A stretch of 38,137 bases of DNA from Asterionellopsis glacialis (Eukaryota > Bacillariophyta > Plagiogrammaphyceae > Rhaphoneidales > Asterionellopsidaceae), in contig WKLE02000702.1 in the NCBI GenBank assembly GCA_014885115.2, forward strand, positions 171,034 through 209,170, written 5' to 3'. Shown one piece after another: positions 20,501 through 30,456 of the stretch (position 1 is the first letter of the stretch; each line of letters starts with the position of its first letter). The notes beneath the pieces are model-generated. The model had not been told where the DNA came from. It saw only the letters and a list, made by a program, of their open reading frames with translations, and ran no database searches. The translations under genes and the position numbers were made by a program.

Positions 20501-20992
20501 GTCGCCACGTATTATTACTTGAGAACTGCTACATGGGATCCCGAGTACGATGAATCTCTTGCTACCATGTCCCTCGAAGAGTTTGCAACAAGTACTTTCA
20601 TTGATAACAACTTTGTGACACGCTTCTTAGTGAACAAACCAGGAGGTAGTCTCAACGATGATGACCTCAAGTTGGCAAAGGAAATCCTACGCCGAAAGGC
20701 AGTTGTGGGTTTGTATGAAGATTTAGGTAACTCGATTGAACACATTGAACGGTACTTTAGTTGGACGCCCGTTTCCGATGAAGCCATTATTTGTCAAAAG
20801 ACAAGAATTAGAGATGGTCTCAATTCGGAACGGCTCCCCGCGCTTGACTCTGGATCCACAGCGTATACTCTTATCAGTCAACAGAATAGGTATGATATCT
20901 TCCTTTACCAGTACGTAAGGAATGTTCTCTATCCATATCAATATGAAGTTATCTGGCGCCAGACACAACATATGGGTAGCATTAAAAACTAG
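17600..20992 (+). CDS. Membrane-anchored sulfotransferase-like protein, paralogue
   Basis: The protein has 1130 residues and is read without introns; the ATG at 17600 has A at -3. Residues 1-770 are Ser/Gln/acidic and probably disordered. They include a poly-Gln tract (~343-386) and a ~35-residue segment found twice: DDSTIATTPTLA...EAIIEVD at ~204-240 and DASTIATTPTLA...EAIIEVD at ~440-476. A single helix (YNAVLMLFCCLILSVAISVV, ~776-798) gives type II topology. The C-terminal domain has FWNIPMAGGVHFQDMLGTC (~855-873), RHPVSRAVATYYYL (~960-973) and a shared ILRRK-x-VVGL motif, aligning along its length with the minus gene. These match the phosphosulfate-loop and 3'-phosphate regions of membrane sulfotransferases, but the loop lacks the usual Lys. 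Likely in the Golgi or plasma membrane. It could be a non-catalytic member of the fold. Confidence 0.75.
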   Translation: MSRRESGDNASTSTRSVDPDGSYSGGTPTRRGAGSGSRSSNRSVGSSRSRGTTRSGSGQYRSSTDSRSLGSRSSGSRPSTNPESTIGDTTNADSNRSRGWSQYDESRFTADTDRDFFPRALPAAARTLDEQGDNSQRSRGSLNSRGTSGTGYLNNDSMHSHQQPQEQDEPHFFTQPMEYIFGGADDDVSTIGGGRHGHHGGDAASVFDDSTIATTPTLASEFKKNANRQEAIIEVDEEEENDEDDETVGQEESKEDYTEGTPQESSYNTAGNTTGQSSSSPPAPAMQEQQTMSNEPSSFSSQQQQEPSYNTNPNNYGRASMGAPPPVPPHPSQMYGYQPQQTEQQQYMQQQQQQQQQQQQYMQQQQQQQQQYMQQQQQQEEQQQHASYRQMPPPPQRRLSGDSRYSGMYGYGVGVGGHKSVSTLGMESHQSSSAASYMGGSVWDASTIATTPTLARETQRQKQQNEAIIEVDGEDESTVDMSESEGTTESPGVSAMDTAMSSEQQSSAFESSAQPTMQTRSTSHQYSAAMPSITEEMSTEMTDDSSDQYTRSTLGGATDDVTSMADGETSSLYPDDSVSVTDGSLGSSRVLSRQRPALGVHSVDGSGYTSEDSFGANRSFRSFHTTPGQRGFPATGEDDSRSLGGRSWKSEGYVLQNRRDDFRHQHFGGSGRSVKSARSMLPLEPVELNLTEGGPTMTKGMSGKPVVHVALHSDKDGSINRLEYSKPVTEIDEEETFMSETTAVMGNRNPNELPWYSYYMQRSKILQLSSSNKFARYNAVLMLFCCLILSVAISVVASIENSGATYRSKLAPGLEGLRAPPALGSSLSLDLENNVENWFRASGNYRFQKDDVPLFWNIPMAGGVHFQDMLGTCLQFTVASEVGSKAATIAGISNETIKEVLVYGKNYVNVDTTTPEGIDHAKTLNLVPSSLPDIVFSPLLHQAAGKLYSRKNKANLIVTMRHPVSRAVATYYYLRTATWDPEYDESLATMSLEEFATSTFIDNNFVTRFLVNKPGGSLNDDDLKLAKEILRRKAVVGLYEDLGNSIEHIERYFSWTPVSDEAIICQKTRIRDGLNSERLPALDSGSTAYTLISQQNRYDIFLYQYVRNVLYPYQYEVIWRQTQHMGSIKN
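18627..18760 (+). repeat. CAA/CAG trinucleotide repeat coding poly-Gln
   Basis: CAA and CAG codons alternate, broken by three TACATG (Tyr-Met) interruptions. The tract encodes most of residues ~343-386 of the plus sulfotransferase-like protein. The interruptions divide it into blocks of similar size, so the block (QQ...QYM) may itself be duplicated. Likely length-variable between strains. Confidence 0.85.
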
Positions 20993-21404
20993 AAGTGTAG
21001 ACTCTTTAACTTTATAAACTTTACATCATATTTTATGAATATTCACTACTGCATCTTGATTGCTCTTTATACCTTATTCGCCTGCGAATGACCACGAAGA
21101 ATTGAAAAATACGTTTCCCGAAAGACGATGAAGATGTCTGTGCGGATGGATATGGAAGACTAAAGCTTTTATTGTGGGGCAACTTGTTACAACAGAGACT
21201 GGATGTTAAAACTTTAGACCAACCAACTGCCTCTCGACTGCATAAACAACACAGCAGTGCTTGATTGCATAGATTGTAGTTATTACAGTACTCTTATCAT
21301 TGTACTAATATTTAATGGAGCTCCAGTACTATCTATGCATTATTTTCTATATGTCCATGACTTGGAGACTACGTACTCGTTAGTAGAGTAACTATGATTT
21401 GTTT
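20993..21404. other. Convergent 3' region
   Basis: This 412-bp gap lies between the stop codons of the sulfotransferase-like gene and the DnaJ gene. No gene, RNA or repeat is seen. Confidence 0.5.
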
Positions 21405-22775
21405 CTAAGCTGTACCAGCAGCAGTAGTAGCATCACCTACAATATGGAATTGTATAATAAGATTACCTCTTTGTGGTCCACCTTTGATTGGCATTCCTTT
21501 CTGATATATAGTAGCTATTTGTCCTTCCTCTATAGGTAATAGGTTATCGTCGTCATGATCGTCCTTGTTCAACGAAGTTTTTGTTTCAAACACATACAAT
21601 TCACCATTGGGTAATGGTAATTTGATTCGACAACCCTTTTGAGATTGTTTGGTAGTTATATTGCATTGATAAATCAAATCATTTCCATTACGTTTTAAAA
21701 ATTCGTGCGTTTTTTCTTGAATGATAAAGGTCATGCCTGGAAATCCATCATTATCTTTTTTGGATGGTGAAAATTTTATTTTGGTACCACTTTTCCAACC
21801 AGGTTGAATGACAATTTCAAATATTTTTTCAGAGGGAACATCATATCCATATTCCATGGATGCCGCCATCCGTTGTTTGTTGGTAAGTTTGACTTTTAAT
21901 TTTTTCCTTGTCCCTGTAGCAAGTTCTTCCAAGGTACATGGTACATGTTTGGTGTATGATTTTGTTGGCTGTTTTGAGGAATATTGTTGTTGCTGCTGTT
22001 GCTGTCTTTGGTACCTCTGTGATGACGATGACGATGATGTAAATGGAGATCTTCCACGTGTAAAGGGTGAACCCGAGGATGACGAAGATGGTGGGAAGCC
22101 ACCCATCATACTACGTAACATTTCACTTAAATCAATACCACCCGCACCAGCACCAGCAGGACCTCCAAATGAAAAATTCATTCCATTTCCACCTCCTGGT
22201 TGTCCACCAAAGAATTGAGAATAAGGTCCACCATAGGAGGATTGACCACCATAATACTGCTGCTGCTGTTGTTGTTGTGAAAATCCAGCAAATGGATTAC
22301 CTCCTCCACCTGCCGCACTGGCAAATGGATTACCACCAGCACCAGCATTTAATCCAGCTTGACCGTATTGATCATATAATTTACGTTTCTCTTCATCATT
22401 CAATGTTTCATAGGCTTCTGCTATTTCTTTAAATTTTTGTTCTGATTTTTCACGTTGATCAGGTGCTACTTTATCAGGATGGTATTTTAATGCTAATTTC
22501 CGATATGCTTTTTTTAATTCAGCCGACGAACATTTTTTATCGACACCTAATATTTTATACAAATCTTTATTTGCCTTGGCAGCTTGTACTACTACGAATA
22601 GCAATGATACCAGAATAATTACTACCAATCGCAACGAAGAATAAGAGCGTTGCCAACATTTCCTTCTTTTTATTCCTTGTTGTTGCTTCTTGATTTTTGG
22701 AGAAAGGAGTTGTTTCTCTTCTTGGTCGTCGTCATGGTATCGTGTTCTTGGTCGTCCTTCTCGAGGACGTTTCAT
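21405..22775 (-). CDS. Class B DnaJ (Hsp40) with N-terminal ER signal anchor
   Basis: The protein has 456 residues; the first ATG is at 22775 (the frame opens earlier on TTG). A basic leader of 46 residues precedes a hydrophobic stretch [14 protein letters not shown] (~50-63) and a J domain (71-136) with the HPD motif at 99-101. Then come a Gly/Phe/Gln-rich region (~140-310) and the two C-terminal substrate-binding domains, starting [19 protein letters not shown] and ending [16 protein letters not shown]. There is no Cys-rich zinc domain, so it is class B (Sis1/DNAJB type). It stimulates Hsp70 ATPase and hands over unfolded clients. The signal sequence places the J domain in the ER lumen, as in ERdj3-like chaperones, or behind a plastid membrane if more targeting exists. 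Head-to-head with CTNNBL1. Confidence 0.9.
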   Translation of the reverse strand: MKRPREGRPRTRYHDDDQEEKQLLSPKIKKQQQGIKRRKCWQRSYSSLRLVVIILVSLLFVVVQAAKANKDLYKILGVDKKCSSAELKKAYRKLALKYHPDKVAPDQREKSEQKFKEIAEAYETLNDEEKRKLYDQYGQAGLNAGAGGNPFASAAGGGGNPFAGFSQQQQQQQYYGGQSSYGGPYSQFFGGQPGGGNGMNFSFGGPAGAGAGGIDLSEMLRSMMGGFPPSSSSSGSPFTRGRSPFTSSSSSSQRYQRQQQQQQQYSSKQPTKSYTKHVPCTLEELATGTRKKLKVKLTNKQRMAASMEYGYDVPSEKIFEIVIQPGWKSGTKIKFSPSKKDNDGFPGMTFIIQEKTHEFLKRNGNDLIYQCNITTKQSQKGCRIKLPLPNGELYVFETKTSLNKDDHDDDNLLPIEEGQIATIYQKGMPIKGGPQRGNLIIQFHIVGDATTAAGTA

Positions 22776-23442
22776 ATTATTTATTATTTTTGTTTCCCGA
22801 TTGTTTATAGAGGGCCTAAAAAAAAAAGAGACAGATAAGAGACGCAATGTAAAGGCAAATATTGTAATCAATAGGTTCCAAAGTCTACACCCACAACAAA
22901 AGGTTGATCCGGTCAGGTGTGTTGTCGTGAAACACTAAAAAATATGCCATGTGTCGTTTTTTTTTGGTTTTTTTTTTTCCTCTCTCTTCTTCGTTTTCTT
23001 GTTTTCCCTTCACGCCACGAAAATTCTACGGTCCACGGTCGGTTGTTCGGTACACACGATAAAAATAAAATAACTCACTCACTCCCTGATCATCATTTCC
23101 ACTTTTTGAAACATTAGCCTTAGCCTTAATAATTTTTGTCATTTCCGTCCTTCCATAGACTTCGTCTGTCCGGCTGATCACGTTGGATCCTGTTGGGATC
23201 TCCGGATCGCGCCAGTTGTGTGAGGAACACACAAAGACCAAAGAGAAGGATTTGAGATATTTCAAGAGATTTTTGTGACAAGGAGAAGCCCACAAATAAG
23301 CGATAGGAACACAAAGGTCAACAAAAAAAGGAAAGACGCGTGTGACGAGACGAGACGACACAACAAACGACAAGACATTACTATATATGAGTTGATTACA
23401 GGACAGAACATAAACGCATATAGAAAGAGACGAGAAGAGACC
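22776..23442. promoter_or_regulatory. Divergent promoter region, DnaJ / CTNNBL1
   Basis: This 667-bp stretch lies between the two start codons. It contains poly-A and poly-T runs (near 22817 and 22959-22979). The frame leading into CTNNBL1 opens at GTG 23275, but its first 56 codons look like leader sequence. No repeat or RNA gene is seen. Confidence 0.5.
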
Positions 23443-25629
23443 ATGACGACAACAAATAACTTTGAAAATGCATTGGACAAAATGATTGAAAGTAGTTTTG
23501 GGTCTGTTGCAGCAGCAGCAACAACATCAACGGCATCCTTACCCAACAAGGACCAACCCAAATTTATCAAGACACCGACATGGCAAGGTAACAAACCAGG
23601 ATATTACTTTGGTACATCCGATCAAGGGACAGGATATTATTGGGATATCCATCAACAATCATCAAAACAACAACCACAACAAACTGCTACGAATAAAAAC
23701 AAACGTAAACGTGTCATGATTAATGAAGATCAAAATCAAATTAAAACAATACCTGCCAAATCCAAAAAATTATCGGGTGAAGATTTATTAAAAGAAGCGG
23801 AACAGGCAGTAGATGAACAAAATTTGAAGGTTATGGAATTAACTGTACGTGGTGTCCATACAGCTACGACACAATTACAAAAACTATGTGACAAAAATTC
23901 ATTACAACGTGTCAAATATGCCAATGACCCCGCACAGTATATGAACTCGGAATTAGCATTACACGATCAAATCACATCCTTTAAATCCATTGCGGCAAAT
24001 CCTATCGAATTATATGCCGACTCTGCCACGGGTTTGTCCTCCGTGACTGTCCCACTGCTGGCAGGTCTCTTGTCGCATGACAATAGTGATATTGCCTCAA
24101 GTGTCATGAATGTCTTTGTCGAATGGTTAGACCCTACTTTGCTAGTGGATAATCTTACATCCAGTACTACCATTAGGTCAGACTTTCAACATTTAGCCAA
24201 AACAGTCATGGAACAATGTTTAGATGTGATTATTGGTAATTTAGGACGATTTACGATTGATTTGATCCAACACGACAAGGATGACAATGATGACGAACAA
24301 AATCCTACCGGTGTTGAAGATACGTTAACGTGGGTAGAACATATGCTTGAATTAGATACAATCATGGAAGGAAATTTATTAATTGACGAAGAAAATGATG
24401 TGAAAGAAGGATCGTTAACATCTGTGGCATCAAAAGTTTTAAACGATACATTATTTTTATCATGGCTTTTACCACATGCTACAGATTCAACATCATCCTT
24501 ACAAGGACGTGCTGCAGAAGTCATGTCATTCCTATTGCAACATGAAGATGCACCTAAATGTGTAAAAGATATATCAGCCTTATCTTCCTATCAGTCCATG
24601 TTTGATGATGATGACGATGATACTGAAAATCAAACGAAAACAAACGGAAAAACCAACAGTAGCGATAAGAAGAAGAAGAAGAATGTAGATGGGTTGGAAC
24701 TTATATTACAAACTATAGCATCATGGAGGAAAAAACAACCATCCACAGAAGAAGAATGTGAAATATTGGAAAATTTATGTTTAACATTGGCTTCGTGTTT
24801 GTTTTCACCAACCAATGTAGAACGATTTTTAGAAGCTCAAGGTCCCGAGTTGGTACTACGTTGTCTGAAAGAACGTGTTCATGCGGGGGGTGCTGCGTTG
24901 AAATTACTAGACTTTATGGGTTCAGACCCTATCTATCAAAAGGCATGTGAGCAAATGGTAGAGGCAGGTGGACTCAAATACATATTTCCAATATTTATGG
25001 GCCGATCTATACCTAAACCAGCTCCCTGTAGTGATGCTGGTAAAAAGAAGATACAATCCAAATCAACAACAACACTAACTTCACAACAACAACAAAAACA
25101 CAATAAGAAGATTCAACATGCGCGGAAGGAATGGTTACAGAAATTAGAAGATAGTGTTATTCGTATTGTATATTCCTTAACAAGGCATATACAACCAAAT
25201 TCACCAAATGATGCCTTTGAAAGACTTTTAGTCAAGTTTTTAGAAGCTGATTGTGAGAAATGTGATCGATTGGTTGAATTATGTTTGAAGTATGATGGAA
25301 AATCACGTACAGCAGAATATAACTTTTACAGAACAACAGAAGAAGAAGACCTAGATGATGATGAGCAAGAAGGTGGTGGTAGCGGTGCAGTAGAATTCGC
25401 AGCTCTTAATGCTAAATTGAAGGGTGGAGGTGATTTGTTTCATCGATTAGGTTCTATAACAGCATTTGCATGTGTGGGTAGTAAGAGATGTCATAAGCAT
25501 ATTTTGAAACAACTAACGCTTCAAAAGTCAGGTATTGGAACCATCAAGGCATCAATAGAAGAATTCGTGAAAATGTTGGGAAGGAGCAGTCAAAAAGATC
25601 AGCTTGAAAAATACTTATCAGAAATTTAA
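23443..25629 (+). CDS. CTNNBL1: Beta-catenin-like protein 1 (spliceosome-associated)
   Basis: The protein has 728 residues from the ATG at 23443. From about residue 105 it follows CTNNBL1: LLKEAEQAVDE, then ANDPAQYMNSELALHDQI, a GLLSHDNSDIASSV repeat, NLCLTLASCLFSPTNVERFL and GGLKYIFPIFMG, ending with the SIEEFVKML region, so the armadillo-type helical repeats span most of it. CTNNBL1 is a nuclear protein of the Prp19/CDC5L spliceosome complex. A basic stretch NKNKRKR (~residues 85-91) looks like a nuclear localisation signal. It is longer than the human protein (563 residues) through an N-terminal extension with PGYYFGTSDQGTGYYWD and low-complexity inserts (DDDDD and KKKKK near residue 390). 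No intron is seen. Confidence 0.92.
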   Translation: MTTTNNFENALDKMIESSFGSVAAAATTSTASLPNKDQPKFIKTPTWQGNKPGYYFGTSDQGTGYYWDIHQQSSKQQPQQTATNKNKRKRVMINEDQNQIKTIPAKSKKLSGEDLLKEAEQAVDEQNLKVMELTVRGVHTATTQLQKLCDKNSLQRVKYANDPAQYMNSELALHDQITSFKSIAANPIELYADSATGLSSVTVPLLAGLLSHDNSDIASSVMNVFVEWLDPTLLVDNLTSSTTIRSDFQHLAKTVMEQCLDVIIGNLGRFTIDLIQHDKDDNDDEQNPTGVEDTLTWVEHMLELDTIMEGNLLIDEENDVKEGSLTSVASKVLNDTLFLSWLLPHATDSTSSLQGRAAEVMSFLLQHEDAPKCVKDISALSSYQSMFDDDDDDTENQTKTNGKTNSSDKKKKKNVDGLELILQTIASWRKKQPSTEEECEILENLCLTLASCLFSPTNVERFLEAQGPELVLRCLKERVHAGGAALKLLDFMGSDPIYQKACEQMVEAGGLKYIFPIFMGRSIPKPAPCSDAGKKKIQSKSTTTLTSQQQQKHNKKIQHARKEWLQKLEDSVIRIVYSLTRHIQPNSPNDAFERLLVKFLEADCEKCDRLVELCLKYDGKSRTAEYNFYRTTEEEDLDDDEQEGGGSGAVEFAALNAKLKGGGDLFHRLGSITAFACVGSKRCHKHILKQLTLQKSGIGTIKASIEEFVKMLGRSSQKDQLEKYLSEI

Positions 25630-28600
25630 CACAAACATCAGTCACATGACAAGAACAGCATCAGTAACAAAAGAAATTTTCATATTCCAAATGTTGTCAT
25701 ACAATATACTGATATTCCAAAATGCAACCAGGAATGCAAACCAATGGGCATATGCACTAAGAATTAACCATGAAAGGATGCTACCTAGTCTATTGTTTGG
25801 AATGCAATTCAGTAGTAGGGCATAATATTTCTTCTTTAAATCTTCATTTTCTTGTGTAATTTTATTCTATGGCACTTTGTACGACATTTCTGGTACAACC
25901 ATCCGGTACATGTTTTCTAAATTGTCCGATTTTCTTTTCTTGTTCTTATTCAAATGGAATTTTGGTGCTGTAAGAGACGTAGATTTGAATGCACTTCTCT
26001 TAAAAATGATTTATTTACTGGGAATTTTGGGAGTGGTGTCACCTGTGGTGATCTTGCAATAATGAGAGGAGTGTCAAGGTGGACTTCACAATCAAAGACA
26101 GGGAATGCTACTTGTCCAAATTTTCTCGAGACAAAAATGAAATGCAAATCAATGGCAAACCATGGTCACCACATCAACACCAGCTTATTTATAAGATTTA
26201 GATTACCTCAACTTGAAAAACTAGATATAATAGTATAATTTAAAAGATTAAATTTAATATGGTGTCTTAGAATGAAAGTCTATTAGGGTTGATTGTTGTC
26301 CTCTGTAGCAGTATAAAAAGTTGAAAATATAGTTTTCTTCATTCACGTTGTCACCAATATCATTTTTTAATTTGTTGAATTGATCCACCATAAGCTATAA
26401 TCAGCTAAATAATGTCACAATCAAAAACTATCATTGTGTTTTGTATACTGGAATTAATGGTGTAAGTTGGGGTTGATTGTTGTCATAATGAGCAGACAAA
26501 ATGCAGAAAGTGATTATTCATTTCATTGGAAATAAATCAATGCAATATCTTCTGTTATGCCAATATTTGGCTAGCAGTACTTCAGAATCTGCTAACCAGT
26601 GTTATCCTTTGAGTTGTTATGGAGTGAGATACCCAGAAGTGATGTTCTTGTAGGTTGATTGTTGTCAAAGAATACTTTATTTGTATTCTAGATTATAATA
26701 ATTTTGACTAATTTTTCTGTTTCCAAAATCCACTTTTTGTTTCTCCTAATTAGTCTAATGATACTACCTGTACATCATTCCATCTTATTATTGAGAAATA
26801 TGAATATTAGGGTGGCAACATCAAAACTAAATAATATACCATTCAAATGAAGGCACCAAATGTAACACAACAGACAAAATCATGATAAAATGACTTTTGA
26901 TGAGTGTGTACAAAAATAGAAGAAACATTTTTTTCATGCATTTTTTGATATCAACAATTCACCAGATGCTTTAATCATACAAAAAATACATAATAGTAAG
27001 AGGAGAGTAGAAAAGAACATTGGCAATGGGGTGCAACAGTACATGCTTAAGCATGCACTATATGTCCAGTTTTACACATGTTCTTATTCTGTGTCCCTCC
27101 TTTGGGTTCTCTTGGTTGGTGACAATATGTTTAATGGATTGACATCAGTTTGTCTGCTAGAATTCTTAGGGGGGTTCCTGTGGTTTGTTCTGGTAAAAAA
27201 GGTACTGGAAAAATCTAAGTAATCCCTGGTCTTTTAGGACCGGGAAAAGGTTATTCTGAATGTTCACCACAAGTGACAATACCAGATTATACATACATAT
27301 ACATCTGTTCTGAATGTTCATAATGGACCAAGAAAACAGCTAACCCAGACAGTAAATGACCAGGATAAGTTGGAGTTCTACTCCTCCAATGGATTGGTAC
27401 TGCATGCTACACAAATATGTCCATCAAATATTTTTTACAAGACTCACCATGATGGCTATTCTAACAGTTTAGATGATGATTCCAGTACAGAAAAAAGTAG
27501 ATATTTGTTTTAAATAGTAACTTAGGTATTAGGTATATATGCAAAATCCTACATGAGGCCATTTATTTTTTTCAGTAAGTCAATTTTCCAAAAAACGGAC
27601 AAAAAAACAAAAAACTCTTTGAAATGAATCATTTTTGGATCTAGGGCTCTTGTGCAGGATTTCAGGCTATATTCAAACTACATTTTTTGGATAGATGTGG
27701 GTTAGCACATCATTTGTGGTCAAAAATTGAAAAATGGTAAAGCCTTCCTGGGGGGTTGACAGGTAGCTCAAAAAAAAGAGAAAAAGAAAAGCTAGCAATT
27801 CTCCTAGTAGTTCCAAATTTTGCTATTCTCTCCTGTGGAGTATATTTTACAAATCATATGATATTAAAATTCAAGCTTCAATTTTGATGAGTTTTGAGCT
27901 CTTGTTTTTGGGTCTGTACATCATCATTGGGTTATGGTTCCCAAAACAATTCTGAGCTCAAACATAAGACAGCTAACTTAGAAATCCACACTAATTGAAA
28001 AATTTAGCCAAAAAAATAATTTTCAGGCTCATGTCATTTTGTGGTGTGCTGTTGGCAAAAAAATTCCCCACACACTGGGCGCAGTGCCAATGCTGCCCAA
28101 AAAAAGGAAGGATTGCTGAGAACTGAGAACACACCACATAACAATCTCAAATCATACATTTTGTAACCAGGATTGTCGTTGTCATTGTTGCAATGATGAC
28201 CATGTTACTTGTCATCACAACCTCTTCTTCTTGTGATGGCCATCCATGATCCTCTGCAGCAACAGGGTTTTGACTGATTATTGTGTACTAGTGACTCTTT
28301 TCTTACAAATTGAGTCCTAAAAGAATGAAAATGGTAAGAAAATATGCTTTATCCATTTTCTTGATTTTTTGACATAGCCAACTGTATTGTGCAAAGATGC
28401 GTCTTATTTAGTTTCTCATACCCTTTCATCTTTTTTAAAATTATGATGCATTTACTATAGGAGAAATAATGTGGCACCAGCAATGTCAATACCGGTGAAA
28501 GAGGGGAACTGCAACCGTATTACTACATGTTAGAAATGAAGTATTTTTCTACAAAAATTATATTTTTTTACAAGAACAACAAGCAGCAATCAATCATTAG

Positions 28601-28660
28601 AGTCTGCTACACACTGTGCACTGGCAACTGAAGTTGTACATGGCTGTACATCCTGCTTCT
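25630..28660. other. Gene-free AT-rich region
   Basis: Over 3.0 kb I find no convincing gene, tRNA or rRNA. Short open frames (for example 25604-25825, 25954-26238 and 27031-27222) lack recognisable domains. The notable structure is a 14-bp motif repeated at about 183-bp spacing (26287-26666, listed separately). The region begins just past the CTNNBL1 stop and looks like the start of a repeat-rich segment. Confidence 0.5.
26287..26666 (+). repeat. GGTTGATTGTTGTC three times at ~183-bp spacing
   Basis: Exact copies of this 14-mer start at 26287, 26471 and 26653, spaced 184 and 182 bp. Sequence between the copies is not visibly similar. The regular spacing could be a strongly decayed tandem repeat or a phased binding site; no function is known. 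Confidence 0.6.
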
Positions 28661-28933
28661 CTATTGACTCTGGTACATTGGGAGATCAACATCTTTAAAG
28701 CTGGTCACTTGGATATCATGGGTTGTGTTGTTCAGAAATATGTTTTGATTTGCAATGAAAGAACTTTCTTGAGTGATGTCCTCCTTGTTAGCTGAATTTC
28801 AGGGGTATACTGGTACCAAAAACATGGAGTCAATGGCAGGATCAAAGATGTTTGTCGTATTATATTGGTGAGTTCTGCTAACTTTTTCTGGAGCAGTTTT
28901 AATGATTAAAGCAAGAGTTTCAACCAGGGTCAT
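28661..28933 (-). pseudogene. Unrecognised coding remnant with one internal stop
   Basis: On the minus strand a 91-codon frame runs from ATG 28933 to TAG 28661-28663, interrupted only by TGA at 28799-28801. Amino acid composition on both sides looks protein-like (for example TLVETLALIIKTAPEKV before the stop, and NNTTHDIQVTSFKDVDLPMY after it). Given the surroundings it is probably a fragment of a mobile-element polyprotein, but I cannot assign a domain. Confidence 0.3.
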
Positions 28934-29378
28934 ATTGGGCAATTTGGTTCATTGCTAGTACCTAGTAGGATGGACACAAAGGGGTAGTTCCAGCCCTAGG
29001 TGGGACCCACAGGGGGGGAAAGTAACAATTTCTTCAGGTACCTCTTACTATGTAGCAGCTTGTTCTGTAGAAAATTGGTACAAATTTCATCTCATCAATC
29101 ATGCTCTCTTTCAATTCTGATTGATTCTGTTGTCAGACTTGTTGCATGAATAATGGCCAGTAAAGGTTCTCAAAGAGGGAATCTGATGTGCCTAATGCAT
29201 ATATCTTCAATTTGTGTATACATTGGTGGCTGTCTGGTCCCTGATGTCACATTTTTTTAGTTATGCATGCAACAAGTCAGCAAGAAGTCATCACTTGGTG
29301 GTGTTGACAATGGGCTGAATTGGCTGATGTCAAAAGTCAGGCACCAAAAGAAGTAGAACAGCAATATCCAAGTGCCTT
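28934..29378. other. Gene-free stretch
   Basis: These 445 bp lie between two degenerate coding remnants. No gene or repeat is identified. Confidence 0.4.
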
Positions 29379-30013
29379 GACATTGATCCCAATGAAACAA
29401 GGTTGTCAGAGTATCTGTGTGGCACTGCCAACCAGAAGAAATACCAGAAGAAGAAACATACAATTCATCAAAACAATGCATCAAGATTTCAAAAACAATG
29501 ATGCAAGCTGTAGTGGTTGGAACTGAACAAACCCTACCACCAGCTGCTGTCATCCATCAAGACTCCAACACCATACAAGATGAGGTGTCTCCTTCATCAT
29601 CAGAAGATAGAGTTGCAGCATTGTCACTGGCTTTGGATGATACATGATTAAATAATTTTGTTCAAAAAGTACTACTCAACTCCTCAGAAAAAGCTTCTGC
29701 TGTTGCTAGCATTGAAAATGACAATCAACTATTGTTTAAAAAGAATAGGTCGAATTTAAGAAAGGCAAGAACAATGGAAAGAGTTCCTACAACAGAAATA
29801 GTAAAAGATGCTTTTGATGTTACTAAAGTTGGTGAGCAGAGAAAGAACAATAGCAGCAAAGCTGGACTCATAGCTAAATCTCATCAGTTGAAGAAGATAG
29901 GAAGTATCATTCTTGACCCCCCAAAAAGTTGCAAACAACAAGTACTAGCCCTTCATGAAGCTGCCAACTATCCTGACTTGAGAAGTGTTATTAAAAGTGC
30001 TGGCTTGGTTTAA
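29379..30013 (+). pseudogene. Unrecognised degenerate ORF set, probably mobile-element derived
   Basis: A frame at 29379 onward encodes DIDPNETRLSEYLCGT followed by a Lys-rich NQKKYQKKKHTIHQNN stretch and stops. In a neighbouring frame 29417-30013 is open except for TGA at 29645-29647; it reads SSSEDRVAALSLALDD before the stop and KNRSNLRKARTMERVPTTE and a Lys-rich tail after it. One frameshift plus one stop would join all of this into a single ~200-residue protein. The basic, helical content and position beside an LTR element suggest a transposon protein. No catalytic motif is visible. Confidence 0.35.
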
Positions 30014-30233
30014 CCAATTATGGCAGAAGTTACTCTTTTTCACAAAGAATAATGGAAAAGGCAATTAGTAGAAGCAAATGCAACAACAACATGTAAGGGC
30101 AGAACAAATGACCAGAATAGAGGTAAGTTCTGGTTTGCTTTACCAGTTGCCACTTTCATCTGTTATCTTGATTATGACCCCTTATGAATAATAAAAGAAC
30201 ACACAGATATTCTTTTTTCTCACAATTCAGTTG

Positions 30234-30446
30234 TGAAGGCAACACGGAAACTTACATAAAAGGAAAGCAATTCTTGTAAAGGAAACTAATATCATAAGAG
30301 GAATATTATCTGTGGTAAAGTCATGTATCAGGATAATGCAATAAAGAGAATAACATGAGTCAGGGACAGATGGTAAAAAGTACACCTCATGATTGAGGCT
30401 GGACACATGATCAGATCATAGAGAGGACAACAGCCAGATTCTAACA
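30234..30446 (-). repeat. 3' LTR of the copia element
   Basis: On the minus strand it begins TGTTAGAATC at 30446, a typical copia LTR start. It is preceded by the purine-rich TTAGAGGGAC (30456-30447), directly after the Pol stop at 30457. The other edge is set by where similarity to the right-hand copy ends (30234). About 213 bp long. Confidence 0.7.
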
Positions 30447-30456
30447 GTCCCTCTAA

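Noticed and set aside
27031..27222. 63-codon hydrophobic plus-strand frame
   Set aside because: Short, no conserved motif, in AT-rich repeat DNA; likely chance.
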